From Shimazuella alba (GTDB lineage Bacteria; Bacillota; Bacilli; Thermoactinomycetales; Thermoactinomycetaceae): a stretch of 64,000 nucleotides of DNA. The notes beneath the pieces were generated by a model. It did not search any database. It saw only the letters and a program-made list of their open reading frames with translations, and had not been told where the DNA came from. The stretch is from positions 1 through 64,000 of the forward strand of contig NZ_WUUL01000017.1 in the NCBI RefSeq assembly GCF_009831235.1, in the 5' to 3' direction. Positions 50,899 to 60,069 of this stretch are shown in pieces; the stretch's first letter is position 1, and every line of letters begins with the position of its first letter. Both the position numbers and the translations under genes were made by a program.

Positions 50899-52253
50899 CT
50901 ATGAGACGGGAACGATCTCCACCTTGACATGGAACACGTCACGGAGGTAGGCTGCAATTGCCTTCAGTCGCTCATCGCCAGGTCGGTAGGTGCCGGAGTT
51001 GGGGCTCAGGTAGACGGTGTACTCTCCACCCACCACATAGATCCAGATTTCACCAGCAAACCGTACGTCGTGGTCGTAACCTGAGATCAGTACATGCTTG
51101 GCCATAAGCCAATTGATGATCTTGCGGTCACGTCCGTTTCGGTTTTCGAGACGAGCAATGTGGATACCGGACCCGGTGACCACGAGGTTGTAGACGAATG
51201 CCTGTTCATGAGTGGGACCATTGCTAAGCCGCAGCATCTCGACGATTGCCCGTCGCGGAACATCCTTGTACTGATCGATGTCTCGAACCAGATGACGGCG
51301 GATCGCCCAGACAACCGGACGCGAGAACAGGATGTACCTCTTCAGCTTCGTCACCTTGTCGAGCTTCCCCGGGAATGCGGGAAGTGCATCCTGGAGTTCG
51401 GGAGCGGTGATCTGCATACCCGGTTCCGCACTGAAGATGGGACGCTGGCCAAGAATAAATCCAAGCCAGACCCCAAACCACGAAGGACGGCTGATACCAA
51501 CAGTTGCGAGCTCTCCAGCTGCTGTCCAACGTTCGACAGACATACCATCAACCCGCTGGTTCGTGAGAAACTTCGGTGCAGATACTGCTGCGTGGCTGTT
51601 TCGGACGAGCTTCTCCTTGATGGTCTTCTCAACCATTCGGCAGAAGGAAGTGAACTCCTTCATCCAAACAGCCTGAAAGTGATCACTAACTTCGCGTCCT
51701 GCGAGGAGGATGCGGATGGATACCTTTTCGCCCTTGTATTCCAGACCGTGCTCCCAGATGAGGGCAGCGAGATGGGAAGGACGATACACACGCTTGAGTG
51801 ACTTTCCACCACATGTGAAACCTGCGGCGGAGAGGACACGAGCGTTGGCGTTAGCACAACTGGCCGTCAGCCGGCCCTCCTGTACCTTCATTTCTCGCCG
51901 GATTGCATCAGTCGCCTCAGACGGCAGACCGCGAAGATCGAAGTAGACACCAGCCTGCATTCGATCGATCTTCTTCGCTACGTAGGAACGCTTGCGAAAG
52001 AACATGAATGCAGAGAACTTGTCCCACTTCCCTTCTTCCTTGCTGGGAAGCATGGTGAAGACGTTCGGTACTCCGAATCCGATGAAGACGGAGTTGTCAT
52101 CGTGGAACACTGACTTCACTGCGCAGAACGGAAGACCAGTCCGCTCATCGACCTTTTCGATTTGACGGGAACGTGGACTACCAGCCGGGAACCGCGATGC
52201 CCCAAAACAGTAGGGGCGATCCGGCTGCCCTTCGGGAGTCCATTGAGTTCCAT
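50899..52253 (-). pseudogene. GC-rich orphan gene H, large unknown protein with early frameshift
   Basis: An open frame of 406 codons runs from GTG 52119, but protein-like sequence continues upstream (WTPEGQPDRPYCFGASRF, RQIEKVDERTGLPFCAVKS). The likely ATG at 52253, after GAGAGGAAACCACC, gives MELN in another frame. A single missing base near 52243 restores MELN-WTPEG, a protein of about 450 residues. It is basic and has no motif I know (AFMFFRKRSYVAKKIDR, GIHIARLENRNGRDRKI, GEYTVYLSPNSGTYRPGD). It is the longest member of the GC-rich set. A shortened product from 52119 is possible. Confidence 0.65.
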
Positions 52254-52506
52254 GGTGGTTTCCTCTCAGAGTGCTTGTGGATATAGATAAAAGTCTACAC
52301 CCATGGAATTATTTATAAAATATTCATTCTATTTCGAACAAATCAACAATCACAAGCTTTGAGTGCTTCTCCAAATGATTATATTTTAAGTACTTGAACT
52401 TTGTTTTGGATGTATATAGATAAATCTATTCGTTAACACATGAAATAGGGTGGGGGACTAATGTTATAATAAAGGGATATCCCTATTTAGGACGGAGAGG
52501 AAATCT

Positions 52507-52842
52507 ATGGAGACAAAAGCGGATAAAAACTTGCCAAATGAATCCTGCCATGTAGGAGAGGAAGCTCGTAAGAGCCATCACACGGATAAAGTTAAAAAGA
52601 ATCTGATGAATAGGCTCAGTCGAATCGAAGGTCAAGTTCGTGGTATAAAAGGACTTATTGAAAAAGACACCTATTGCGATGATGTGTTAAATCAAATTGC
52701 TTCGATTCAATCTGCCTTAAACGGAGTTGGCAAGTTATTATTGGAACAGCATATGAAAACCTGTGTCGTGGAACGTTTTCAAGAAGGAGATGATGAGATT
52801 GTTGATGAGCTGCTTACTACGATAAATAAGTTGTTAAAGTAA
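52507..52842 (+). CDS. csoR: CsoR-family copper-sensing repressor
   Basis: A 111-residue CsoR/RcnR-family protein. C57, H82 and C86 fall at the spacing of the Cu(I) ligands of CsoR (25 and 4 residues apart). LMNRLSRIEGQVRGIKGLIE is the conserved first helix. An extra Cys/His-bearing N-terminal arm (ESCHVGEEARKSHH) precedes it. The ATG follows GGAGAGGAAATCT. A TATAAT near 52464 and the palindrome GGGATATCCC (about 52476-52485) may form its own operator. No copper ATPase or copZ is adjacent. Confidence 0.85.
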   Translation: METKADKNLPNESCHVGEEARKSHHTDKVKKNLMNRLSRIEGQVRGIKGLIEKDTYCDDVLNQIASIQSALNGVGKLLLEQHMKTCVVERFQEGDDEIVDELLTTINKLLK

Positions 52843-53159
52843 TGTCATGGATTAGCACATATAGCTAACTGTATTCGTCTTATATCTGAAATAGCGAAAG
52901 CAGTATTCATTTGTATACCTTCTTTTTACAAAGAATAAGATTTCTAGACTTAAATCCTTAATCTGATGAGCCATGATATTTCCCAAAGATAGCCACTGTG
53001 CAAATTATCATTCACCCCTTAAGAATATCTTCAATTCTCATATAAAAAAGGAAAGTTTTTTCAGAGAAATTCTTTGTTTCGTATAGTATGATAGATAATC
53101 AAATGATAAATCTATCTGGTTATATAGAAAGCTATTTTTTTGTGGGGAGATGAAACAAA
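52843..53159. other. gap without genes
   Basis: AT-rich; contains only the ribosome site of the next small gene (GGGGAGATG). Confidence 0.5.
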
Positions 53160-53384
53160 ATGCAATCAGAGAAAAATAAGAAAGGTCACATGGGATGGAG
53201 AATACTTGGCTATGTCCTTGTTGTATTGACTGTACTTTTATCAATAGGAGCAATCGTAAATCTAGCCAGTGGTTTTAATAGTTCCGATATAGCGGAGAGT
53301 ATAGGGAAAGTTATTGGAGCTGTGTTATTTCCAGTTGCTTGTGGTTATTTAGCTCGTTATAGCTTGCGAAAATCACGAAAGTAG
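53160..53384 (+). CDS. small membrane protein, 74 residues
   Basis: ATG 53160 lies seven bases after GGGGAGATG. Two hydrophobic helices (ILGYVLVVLTVLLSIGAIV and VIGAVLFPVACGYLARYSL) flank a polar loop, with basic residues at both ends. Family unknown. A terminator follows within 20 bases. Confidence 0.68.
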   Translation: MQSEKNKKGHMGWRILGYVLVVLTVLLSIGAIVNLASGFNSSDIAESIGKVIGAVLFPVACGYLARYSLRKSRK

Positions 53385-53403
53385 TAACCTTGCTCGCAGG
53401 CGA

Positions 53404-53437
53404 AGAAACCACTGTGGTAGTGATTGCAGTGGTTTCT
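53404..53437. terminator. terminator between small membrane gene and nuclease gene
   Basis: AGAAACCACTG ... CAGTGGTTTCT. Confidence 0.8.
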
Positions 53438-53467
53438 GTGGTATTCACCTTCATGCGTCATAAAAAT

Positions 53468-53941
53468 TTAATCCACCTCAATTTTGATTTTTGTTCCATT
53501 CGGATATTTCTCTACTTTATTAGAGAACCAAGAACCAGCTCCACGGTTTTCTTTTGGTTTGATATATCGAATATCTGCTCCTTTTCCCCCTTCTTCACAC
53601 ATTGCCATTGGAAATTCATCTCGATCATATCCCTTTTTTGTCGGGGTGTTTTTAAGTGATTCTTCCCGATTTTTTTTTGCCCCTTTTCTATCAATGGTGC
53701 AATTACTGGGTTTGCCAGCAGAAATGGCATCTTTTATATGGTCAGCTACAGTTGGATATTTATCACTGGGAAAATGCACAGTGACAACATTGTTGGATTT
53801 TGTTTGTTGTTTTGGATTATCATTCGGGATTTCAATCTTATGATTAATAGGTGATGGGTGATGGTGATCTGAGACGATGATGCTCATGAAAATACCACTA
53901 AAAAATATGAGTATAAGAATGATATTCCAATATTTTGTCAT
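53468..53941 (-). CDS. NucA/NucB-type extracellular DNA nuclease
   Basis: From ATG 53941 (after GGAGAGGATCTC) the protein is about 157 residues. An N-terminal signal or anchor helix (YWNIILILIFFSGIFMSII) is followed by the NucA/NucB domain: HFPSDKYPTVADHIKDAI, DRKGAKKNREESLK, the catalytic block GYDRDEFPMAMCEEGG and the end NRGAGSWFSN. NucA acts in DNA uptake and NucB in spore/biofilm DNA hydrolysis. No Nin-type inhibitor gene is next to it. An upstream start at 54001 is not supported. Confidence 0.88.
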   Translation of the reverse strand: MTKYWNIILILIFFSGIFMSIIVSDHHHPSPINHKIEIPNDNPKQQTKSNNVVTVHFPSDKYPTVADHIKDAISAGKPSNCTIDRKGAKKNREESLKNTPTKKGYDRDEFPMAMCEEGGKGADIRYIKPKENRGAGSWFSNKVEKYPNGTKIKIEVD

Positions 53942-54322
53942 GAGATCCTCTCCTGATTTTAAATGTAAATAAAACCAAATATATAGATGGAGATGTTCCA
54001 TATATCGAAATGGACACTATTCATTTTCATGAGTTATAATTATGAAGAATTACTAATAATATTTAAATAAAAGATAAATTGCGAATGAAAAAACGATAAA
54101 CTATGGATATAAAATCCAATTAGTAGTAATGGTCGAATGAAGATGGTTGGAAAGTAGTGTAGAAGAAAAATAGGATATAGTTCTGTGCAGCTTTTTTTAA
54201 CATTGATAGATTCGAAATAACATGTCGTAACATGGATTGTTATGTTATATATCTAATGTTTTATCTTCCAGTGTTTAGATGGTGTCTTCATTATTTGAAT
54301 TATAATATATGTACTAAGAATG
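53942..54322. other. AT-rich gap without genes
   Basis: No supported frame. It contains the nuclease gene promoter region. Confidence 0.5.
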
Positions 54323-54351
54323 CAAAAAGAGTGGGTGGACACTCTTTTTTC
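54323..54351. terminator. orphan terminator hairpin
   Basis: AAAAGAGTG-ggtgga-CACTCTTTT followed by Ts, with no gene ending nearby; it may end a short RNA begun at TATAAT near 54299. Confidence 0.5.
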
Positions 54352-54511
54352 GTATGTAATTAAAAAAGAAAATGATCGCAAATAAGAGAAAAATCTGATT
54401 TTAAAAATCTGATATTTAACATATTATTGAATTATAAAACTATTTATTTCAAATCAATTTTCTATTTTGTAATACAAAAATTTTATATCATTTTGAAGAG
54501 GGGACACCTTC

Positions 54512-55999
54512 GTGATGAAGAGAGCATCCAAGTTTTTGCAACTTCGAAGCAGTGTGCTGCAAGCGAATGGAGCACCAAAAACGAATATATCAAGAGGAAA
54601 ACAGAGGGATCCAGCAGATATAAATTCTAGCATTTTATCGAATAAGCATAAGCAAGAGAGCTCATTTGGGAATAACCCATCTCGCGAAATAGTCATCGTT
54701 GGTGCTGGTTTAGCTGGTTTGGTGTGTGCATATCGATTGAAGAAAGCAGGTATACGGACGAAGGTTTTTGAAGCACAAAATAGAGTCGGGGGACGCTGTT
54801 GGACTGAGAGGAATTTTTTTGGGAACAATCAATTTTTTGAACATGGTGGTGAATTTATTGACAGCAATCACAAAGAGATTTTACGGTTGATTGAGGAACT
54901 AGGTTTATCTGTTGTAGATTCTACTCAAAAAGTCAGAAGAGATGATCGAACCTTTTTTTATATTAATGGAACGAAATACACCCATCACGAGCTTTCAGAA
55001 GATCTAAAGGAAGTATGGCCTAAAATAGTAGAAGGATTGCAACCAGATCAAAAAAGGCAATTGGATCACATTTCTATTTGGGAGTGGATTGATAAAAATA
55101 TTCCGCTAGGTCACCAGTCGCAATTAGGCAAACTTCTTGATGTTGCTTATACGGAGTTGTTTGGAATGGATACGATGGAGCAGAGCTCCTTAAATCTACT
55201 TCAACTTTTAGGAAACCAAAACAAAGATCAATTTGTGTTATTTGGTATATCGGATGAACGTTATCGGGTTAGTGGAGGATCAGATCGTATTATTCAACGG
55301 TTAGTAGAAGAACTCGAAGATCAAATTATTCTCGAGAGTTCGTTAGTTTCTATCAAACACAATAGTGATGGCAGGTATACCTTATTATTTCAGCAGGATC
55401 ATGCTATTTCAGAAGTTATAACAGATTATGTAGCATTGACTGTTCCTTTCTCCATCCTGCGTTCACGTGTTGATTATAAATATGCAGGGTTTTCTGAGAA
55501 AAAACGTCAAGTTATCGAAGAACTTGAAATGGGGAACAATACCAAAGCCCATCTGTTGTTTACAGAAAGATATTGGGGGTTATCAGAAGAATACTGTGAT
55601 ATTATCTCCGATATCGGTTATCACAGTATTTGGGATGCTACTTCGAGTCAAACAGGTAATACTGGAATATTATCTTATTATAACGGTGGAAAGAAAGCCT
55701 TATCTATTCAGCTTTCTGAGATTTTGGAACATACGGAAGCTCTATTCCCCTCGATCTTAAATTGCTGGATGGGAAAATCACATGTCGATCGTTGGGCTGA
55801 AAATGACTGGACAAGAGGTTCTTATTCCATGTATAAAGTCGGTCAATATACACGTTTTGGCAACTGGGAGCAACAGCGAGAACAAAATTGTTTTTTTGCA
55901 GGCGAACACACTTCTCGTTTTTCTCGAGGCTATATGAACGGTGCTGTGGAAACAGGAGAGCAAGTTGCACAACAGCTTTTGAGGGAGCTTCGGATATAA
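54512..55999 (+). CDS. flavin monoamine oxidase family protein
   Basis: A 495-residue FAD enzyme. After an unusual polar N-terminal stretch of about 55 residues comes VIVGAGLAGLVCAYRLKKAG (FAD Rossmann motif), FEAQNRVGGRCWTERN, EHGGEFIDSNH, and the C-terminal FAD-binding FFAGEHTSRFSRGYMNGAVETG. It resembles bacterial amine and L-amino-acid oxidases that release H2O2. Start GTG 54512 or ATG 54515 after GAGGGGACACC. Substrate unknown. A terminator follows at once. Confidence 0.85.
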   Translation: MMKRASKFLQLRSSVLQANGAPKTNISRGKQRDPADINSSILSNKHKQESSFGNNPSREIVIVGAGLAGLVCAYRLKKAGIRTKVFEAQNRVGGRCWTERNFFGNNQFFEHGGEFIDSNHKEILRLIEELGLSVVDSTQKVRRDDRTFFYINGTKYTHHELSEDLKEVWPKIVEGLQPDQKRQLDHISIWEWIDKNIPLGHQSQLGKLLDVAYTELFGMDTMEQSSLNLLQLLGNQNKDQFVLFGISDERYRVSGGSDRIIQRLVEELEDQIILESSLVSIKHNSDGRYTLLFQQDHAISEVITDYVALTVPFSILRSRVDYKYAGFSEKKRQVIEELEMGNNTKAHLLFTERYWGLSEEYCDIISDIGYHSIWDATSSQTGNTGILSYYNGGKKALSIQLSEILEHTEALFPSILNCWMGKSHVDRWAENDWTRGSYSMYKVGQYTRFGNWEQQREQNCFFAGEHTSRFSRGYMNGAVETGEQVAQQLLRELRI

Positions 56000-56000
56000 A

Positions 56001-56034
56001 AAAAGTAACCCATCTGGATTGGGTTACTTTTTTT
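56001..56034. terminator. terminator between oxidase gene and mgsA
   Basis: AAAAGTAACCCA ... TGGGTTACTTTTTTTT, usable in both directions. Confidence 0.88.
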
Positions 56035-56045
56035 TATATCCATTT

Positions 56046-56426
56046 TCACTTTAAAAGCCAACCGATTTCTAATGCTTGTACGAGCAATGTTGCTGTCGAT
56101 TGGTTGGTTGCAAGTGGGATGCCATAAACATCACATAATCGCAAAAGAGCACTGATATCTGGTTCATGAGGCTGAGCTGTCAGGGGGTCTCGAAAGAAAA
56201 AGATTAAGTCCAAGTCACCCATTGCGATCAGTGAACCAATCTGTTGATCTCCACCGAGTGGCCCTGATTTCAATAGATGAATTTCAAGATTTGTCGCTTC
56301 CATGATCCGTTTTCCAGTTGTACCTGTTGCATATAGGGAGTAGGGTTGAAAAACAGCTTCATACTTTACCATAAATTCAACCATTTCTGCCTTCTTTTTG
56401 TCATGAGCCACTAATGCAATTTTCAA
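56046..56426 (-). CDS. mgsA: methylglyoxal synthase
   Basis: About 126 residues starting at TTG 56426 ([18 protein letters not shown]) after GGGGGA; the ATG at 56450 lacks a ribosome site. Conserved parts are [37 protein letters not shown] with the catalytic Asp, and [20 protein letters not shown]. It turns dihydroxyacetone phosphate into methylglyoxal and phosphate, a bypass of lower glycolysis when phosphate is low. Confidence 0.94.
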   Translation of the reverse strand: MKIALVAHDKKKAEMVEFMVKYEAVFQPYSLYATGTTGKRIMEATNLEIHLLKSGPLGGDQQIGSLIAMGDLDLIFFFRDPLTAQPHEPDISALLRLCDVYGIPLATNQSTATLLVQALEIGWLLK

Positions 56427-56729
56427 TGGTAATCCCCCGTTTTTATTCATGTGGCAGTAAAGTTTAGGAGATGGAAATGTATAATGTAATCATTATACAT
56501 GATGGAAAAGAGAAAAAAGAAGTTTTCAATAGGAGGATTAAAATTTGTTAACTAGCGGAGGATAGTGTAGTTACTTCCATAATTATGTATAAGTATTGTT
56601 CTTAATTTCATAAAAATATTACCAAATGGCTAATTTTAAGAAATTTCCCTTGACGCTAAACTATAATTTCATTAGTCTTATAAAGGTTAAAGAAATAAAA
56701 TTATACAAGAAAGAAAGGAATGAAATGCT

Positions 56730-56909
56730 TTGGAATCTTATTTTCACTTGGAAACTCATACAAATGAAATGAGGAGAAGTATTTATCAAGAAGTGAAAAA
56801 TATCCGACCCTCTGAACTGGAATCAACCACTCCAACTGGTCTCCCATATAGTGGGAAAAGGCAAAATTGGACAAAGTGGTTACGTGTAATTCCTTTTCTT
56901 AAGTTCTAG
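56730..56909 (+). CDS. possible small protein, 59 residues
   Basis: A frame from TTG 56730 (MESYFHLETHTNEMRRS, end KWLRVIPFLKF) follows AAAGGAATG at a long distance. It is hydrophilic with an aromatic/basic end. The start is weak and there is no homology I know, so it is tentative. The flanks 56427-56700 and 56910-57300 are AT-rich without supported genes. Confidence 0.3.
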   Translation: MESYFHLETHTNEMRRSIYQEVKNIRPSELESTTPTGLPYSGKRQNWTKWLRVIPFLKF

Positions 56910-57309
56910 ATATTTCCTTCGATTGCTTCCTCAATTCTCTGTTATTTGATCCTGTGATTTCCTAACATCTTCCCATTTAATTTACTAGAATAATAAGATA
57001 TGAGATCGATAGAGACAGTAGATTTTAAGATATAGGAACAGATGTATTTGAGTCCTACTAATCTTAAATGCTGTCTTTTTATTTATTTTATATTGAAAGC
57101 GATTTCTTCTTTTATTTATTTTTAATCGATTAGTGGTAGTTTGTCAATCTTTTTTTGTAATTCTTTTATTTTTATTGTGGTTTTTACTTAGAGTAGTAGA
57201 CGTTAAAGAAAAGAAGTTTGTTTCTGAAAGTCTATGGATTTTGGTATGGGATAAATTTAAAACTTATGATTATATTCCAAAGTAGCCAAATCCCTATACT
57301 TAAAGCATC

Positions 57310-57725
57310 ATGTGGTCTTCTTCGTTAAACTTTGCTTCTAGTGATACTATTTCTACTGATCCGGATATCAATAAATTTTTCTCAGCACTGCTAGTTGCAA
57401 ACTATTATCTGCTGGTGTACAGAAGAACTTGTACACCCTGCCAACAGACGAAAATAGTCAGCCGATTGATAGGGTAGACGATGATGAAAATGTATTAGGC
57501 AAAGCCAACTATGGAATGGGACTACGTAAATTTAAAATGGGTAACGTCACTATGTCGGGTAAAACAGGTGCAAAAGATGGTTACATGAATGGTGTTGGTG
57601 GAACCAACGATGGTCAGCGTTAAATGGTATATGCAATCAATTCCACGGATGCATAGAGTTCTGAGCAGTCTAAGCTAAGTCAACAGTTGATTGTATCTGC
57701 TTTTTTGGGAGCACAGACGAAATAA
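57310..57725 (+). pseudogene. serine beta-lactamase/DD-carboxypeptidase-like remnant
   Basis: Frames rebuild the C-terminal part of a serine hydrolase of the class C beta-lactamase family: SSDTISTDPDINKFFSALL, a shift, YTLPTDENSQPIDRVDDD, YGMGLRKFKMGNVTMSGKTG, then stops within MVYAINSTDA and SSEQSKLSQQLIVSAFLG. At least one frameshift and two nonsense codons are present. The N-terminal part with the catalytic Ser-x-x-Lys is missing. Confidence 0.7.
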
Positions 57726-57848
57726 AACATATCATCGATATCCTAGTTTATGCCAGGATGCTTTTTTGTTTTGTGAAAGAGTAAAAGTTTTTGATAAACT
57801 GTAAATAAGCCTATTCTGGCAGACCAACACTCTCACTTAGGAGTCGCA

Positions 57849-58451
57849 GTGACCAAGCTTACTTTCCCGAAGTTCGAAGGGCTTCCCCAGTTCGAGGTGG
57901 AGACGGCTATCGGTACAGTTACCGTCCGCCCGCGTCCCTTGGAGTGGGATGAGGAGTTCGCGGAGAAGTTCACTCTGGCATACGATCAGATGGATCTCAG
58001 CTTCTACTTGGCCGAATCTGACCCGAAGCGAGGAGGTAAGGACGTAGCTGTTCAGCGTCACCTCATTATCCCTCGAGACGATTTCTACAAGGGGAAGCGG
58101 TTCTCCTTCGACTTCTTCAACTCAGAGGGAGAACTGATCGGAGGCCGTGCTGTCACCGACATCAACCTCGAGGAAGAGTCGTGCGCTTTCGGCTGGGCTG
58201 TCATGTGCGAGCAGTACCGTGGCAAGGGCATCATGCCTGCCGTGACTGCGGTACTGGCGGAGTGGGTTCGTGAGTACGGATTCCGTACCATCGAGGCACA
58301 CATCCACGAGAACAACACTTCGTCACAGGATCACGTCAGCAAGATCGGCTTCGTGAACACGGGTGTTCGCAAGAAGGCTCCAGAAGGTGCTCCTGAGCAT
58401 ACCCGTGCCCGTGCCCATGCTCACTTCATCTGGGTCTATGACCCGAAGTAA
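57849..58451 (+). CDS. GC-rich orphan gene I: GNAT N-acetyltransferase
   Basis: A 200-residue intact protein starting at GTG 57849, six bases after TTAGGAG. An N-terminal part of about 90 residues leads into a RimJ/RimL-like GNAT core: AFGWAVMCEQYRGKGIMPA (acetyl-CoA loop), EWVREYGFRTIEAHIHENN, then SSQDHVSKIGFVNTGVRKK. The DNA is markedly GC-rich with C-ending codons between AT-rich flanks. An ACTC before the SD can pair with its GAGT. Substrate unknown. The only intact member of the set with a clear enzyme family. Confidence 0.8.
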   Translation: MTKLTFPKFEGLPQFEVETAIGTVTVRPRPLEWDEEFAEKFTLAYDQMDLSFYLAESDPKRGGKDVAVQRHLIIPRDDFYKGKRFSFDFFNSEGELIGGRAVTDINLEEESCAFGWAVMCEQYRGKGIMPAVTAVLAEWVREYGFRTIEAHIHENNTSSQDHVSKIGFVNTGVRKKAPEGAPEHTRARAHAHFIWVYDPK

Positions 58452-58477
58452 GATCTGGTCACTCCTCAGAGCGTGTT

Positions 58478-58526
58478 CTCCCTATTATCATGAATTCATC
58501 TTAGATGGTTCATGTCTGATAGGGAG
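58478..58526 (+). terminator. hairpin after GC-rich gene I
   Basis: CTCCCTATTATCATGAA pairs with TTCATGTCTGATAGGGAG across a short loop, 30 bases after the stop. Confidence 0.75.
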
Positions 58527-58704
58527 GTGCAATTATTATATTCATAATATTTAGTTTTATTGGTGTTGTTTCTATCAACCACAAAGATTACTTTTGCGTT
58601 CATTCCAGTAATTTTTTGTATACATCACCATTTAAAATCTATCATAAATGGACTTTCTTCTTAGAATATATTCATTGGAAATGAAGAAAGAAAATAATTT
58701 TTTA

Positions 58705-58731
58705 TGTCACAAACTCATTCCCTTGATCGTT
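58705..58731 (+). promoter_or_regulatory. ECF41-type promoter for the oxidoreductase-sigma operon
   Basis: TGTCACA-N16-CGTT, 25 bases before the chosen start of the oxidoreductase gene. Both boxes and spacing fit the ECF41 class, and the operon itself encodes an ECF41 factor. Confidence 0.75.
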
Positions 58732-58755
58732 ATAAGAGTAAAAGAGGAGAAAGGG

Positions 58756-60069
58756 ATGAATTTAATAATGATGAATTATGATGTTGCGATTGTGGGTGGA
58801 GGTCTTGCAGGATTAGTAGCTTCTATCTATGCTGCACAAGCTGGTAAGAAAACAGTTGTATTGGAACAACAAAAACAACTGGGGGGTAGAGCCATTACCA
58901 AGAAAAAAAATGGCGCTTATTTTGATCTAGGCGGTCGTGCACTATACAAAGGAGAAGCTGTTGAAATTTTAAAAGAACTAGATGTAACATTTGAAGGAAG
59001 CGAACCATCTATTGATGCCTTTGGTATATGGAAAAACAAACTTCTGTCTTTACCTATGGATTTTATGTCTCTATTGACAACCCCACTCTTATCCTTTAAA
59101 GGTAAACTAGAAGTGGGAAGTTTATTAACGAAACTAAGGAAGTTAGATACGAAATCTTTTGATCATAGGAGTGTGCGAGATTGGGTAGAGAGTAATTTAA
59201 TGGATTCTATGGTGCGCAATTTTGTTTATTCATTATTACGAACTGCTAGTTATGTGGTTTCCCCTGATTTACAGGCTGCTGGACCGGTTTTAAGACAGTT
59301 ACAGCGCTCCATGTATGGTGTCTATTATATAGAAAAAGGTTGGGGATCTTTAATTAAGCAATTGAGAATAAAAGCAGTACAAAGTGGCGTTTCTTTTATA
59401 TTGAGTGAGAAAGTAACAGAAGTAACACATCAAGATAAAAAAGTGAAAGCAGTGCATTGTGAAGATGGTACCTTGATTACATCAGAAAATGTCATTCTCA
59501 CTACATCTCCTGAAATTTCCTGCAAATTAGTATCTGAAGCCGATCAAACGTCTTTACAAGCGTGGAAAGATCAAGCAATTCCTATCACAGCTGCTTGCTT
59601 ATCTGTTGCATTACGTCGATTGCCCAAACCAAAACACCAATTTATATATGGGATTGATCAACCTGTATTACTCTCCAATCTTTCACGAGCAGCTTATTTA
59701 AGTGATAATGGTGATCAAGTGGTGCATCTGATTAAGTACCAAGGAACGCAGACGGATACCAAAAAAGATGAACAAGATTTGGAACGAGTTCTCGATTTAG
59801 CACAACCTGGGTGGCGTGATGAATTGGTAGCAAGACAATATTTACCAAAAATTGTCGTAACTCATGACTTCCCTCATATGAACCGCGAAGTGAATCCAGG
59901 ACCAAATGTTCCAGAGATTGAAGGGTTATATGTTGCAGGAGATTGGACAACACATGGAGAGTTACTGGCTGATGCAGCACTAGCCAGTGCAAAACGTGCA
60001 GTGGAACACATAATAACAAAGACTAGTCAAGAAAGGACTCCTACGAATGGATATCGAGTCGTTGTATAA
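58756..60069 (+). CDS. NAD(P)/FAD-dependent oxidoreductase (phytoene-desaturase-like)
   Basis: About 437 residues from ATG 58756, which follows GAGGAGAAAGGG and lies after the ECF promoter; the longer frame to 58648 starts inside the promoter region and is rejected. It has a dinucleotide motif (VAIVGGGLAGLVASIYAAQ), VLEQQKQLGGRAITKKKN, and the C-terminal FAD motif EGLYVAGDWTTHGELLADA. It belongs with protoporphyrinogen-oxidase/desaturase-like proteins. Its end overlaps the sigma gene by 23 bases, so the two are translationally coupled. Confidence 0.85.
   Translation: MNLIMMNYDVAIVGGGLAGLVASIYAAQAGKKTVVLEQQKQLGGRAITKKKNGAYFDLGGRALYKGEAVEILKELDVTFEGSEPSIDAFGIWKNKLLSLPMDFMSLLTTPLLSFKGKLEVGSLLTKLRKLDTKSFDHRSVRDWVESNLMDSMVRNFVYSLLRTASYVVSPDLQAAGPVLRQLQRSMYGVYYIEKGWGSLIKQLRIKAVQSGVSFILSEKVTEVTHQDKKVKAVHCEDGTLITSENVILTTSPEISCKLVSEADQTSLQAWKDQAIPITAACLSVALRRLPKPKHQFIYGIDQPVLLSNLSRAAYLSDNGDQVVHLIKYQGTQTDTKKDEQDLERVLDLAQPGWRDELVARQYLPKIVVTHDFPHMNREVNPGPNVPEIEGLYVAGDWTTHGELLADAALASAKRAVEHIITKTSQERTPTNGYRVVV

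Noticed and set aside
51094-51801. 235-codon frame antisense to gene H
   Set aside because: No ribosome site, and composition is that of an antisense frame; gene H on the other strand is followed by hairpins and reads as a coherent protein.
58648-58755. Longer N-terminus of the flavin oxidoreductase
   Set aside because: The extension covers the ECF-type promoter and precedes the good ribosome site of ATG 58756.
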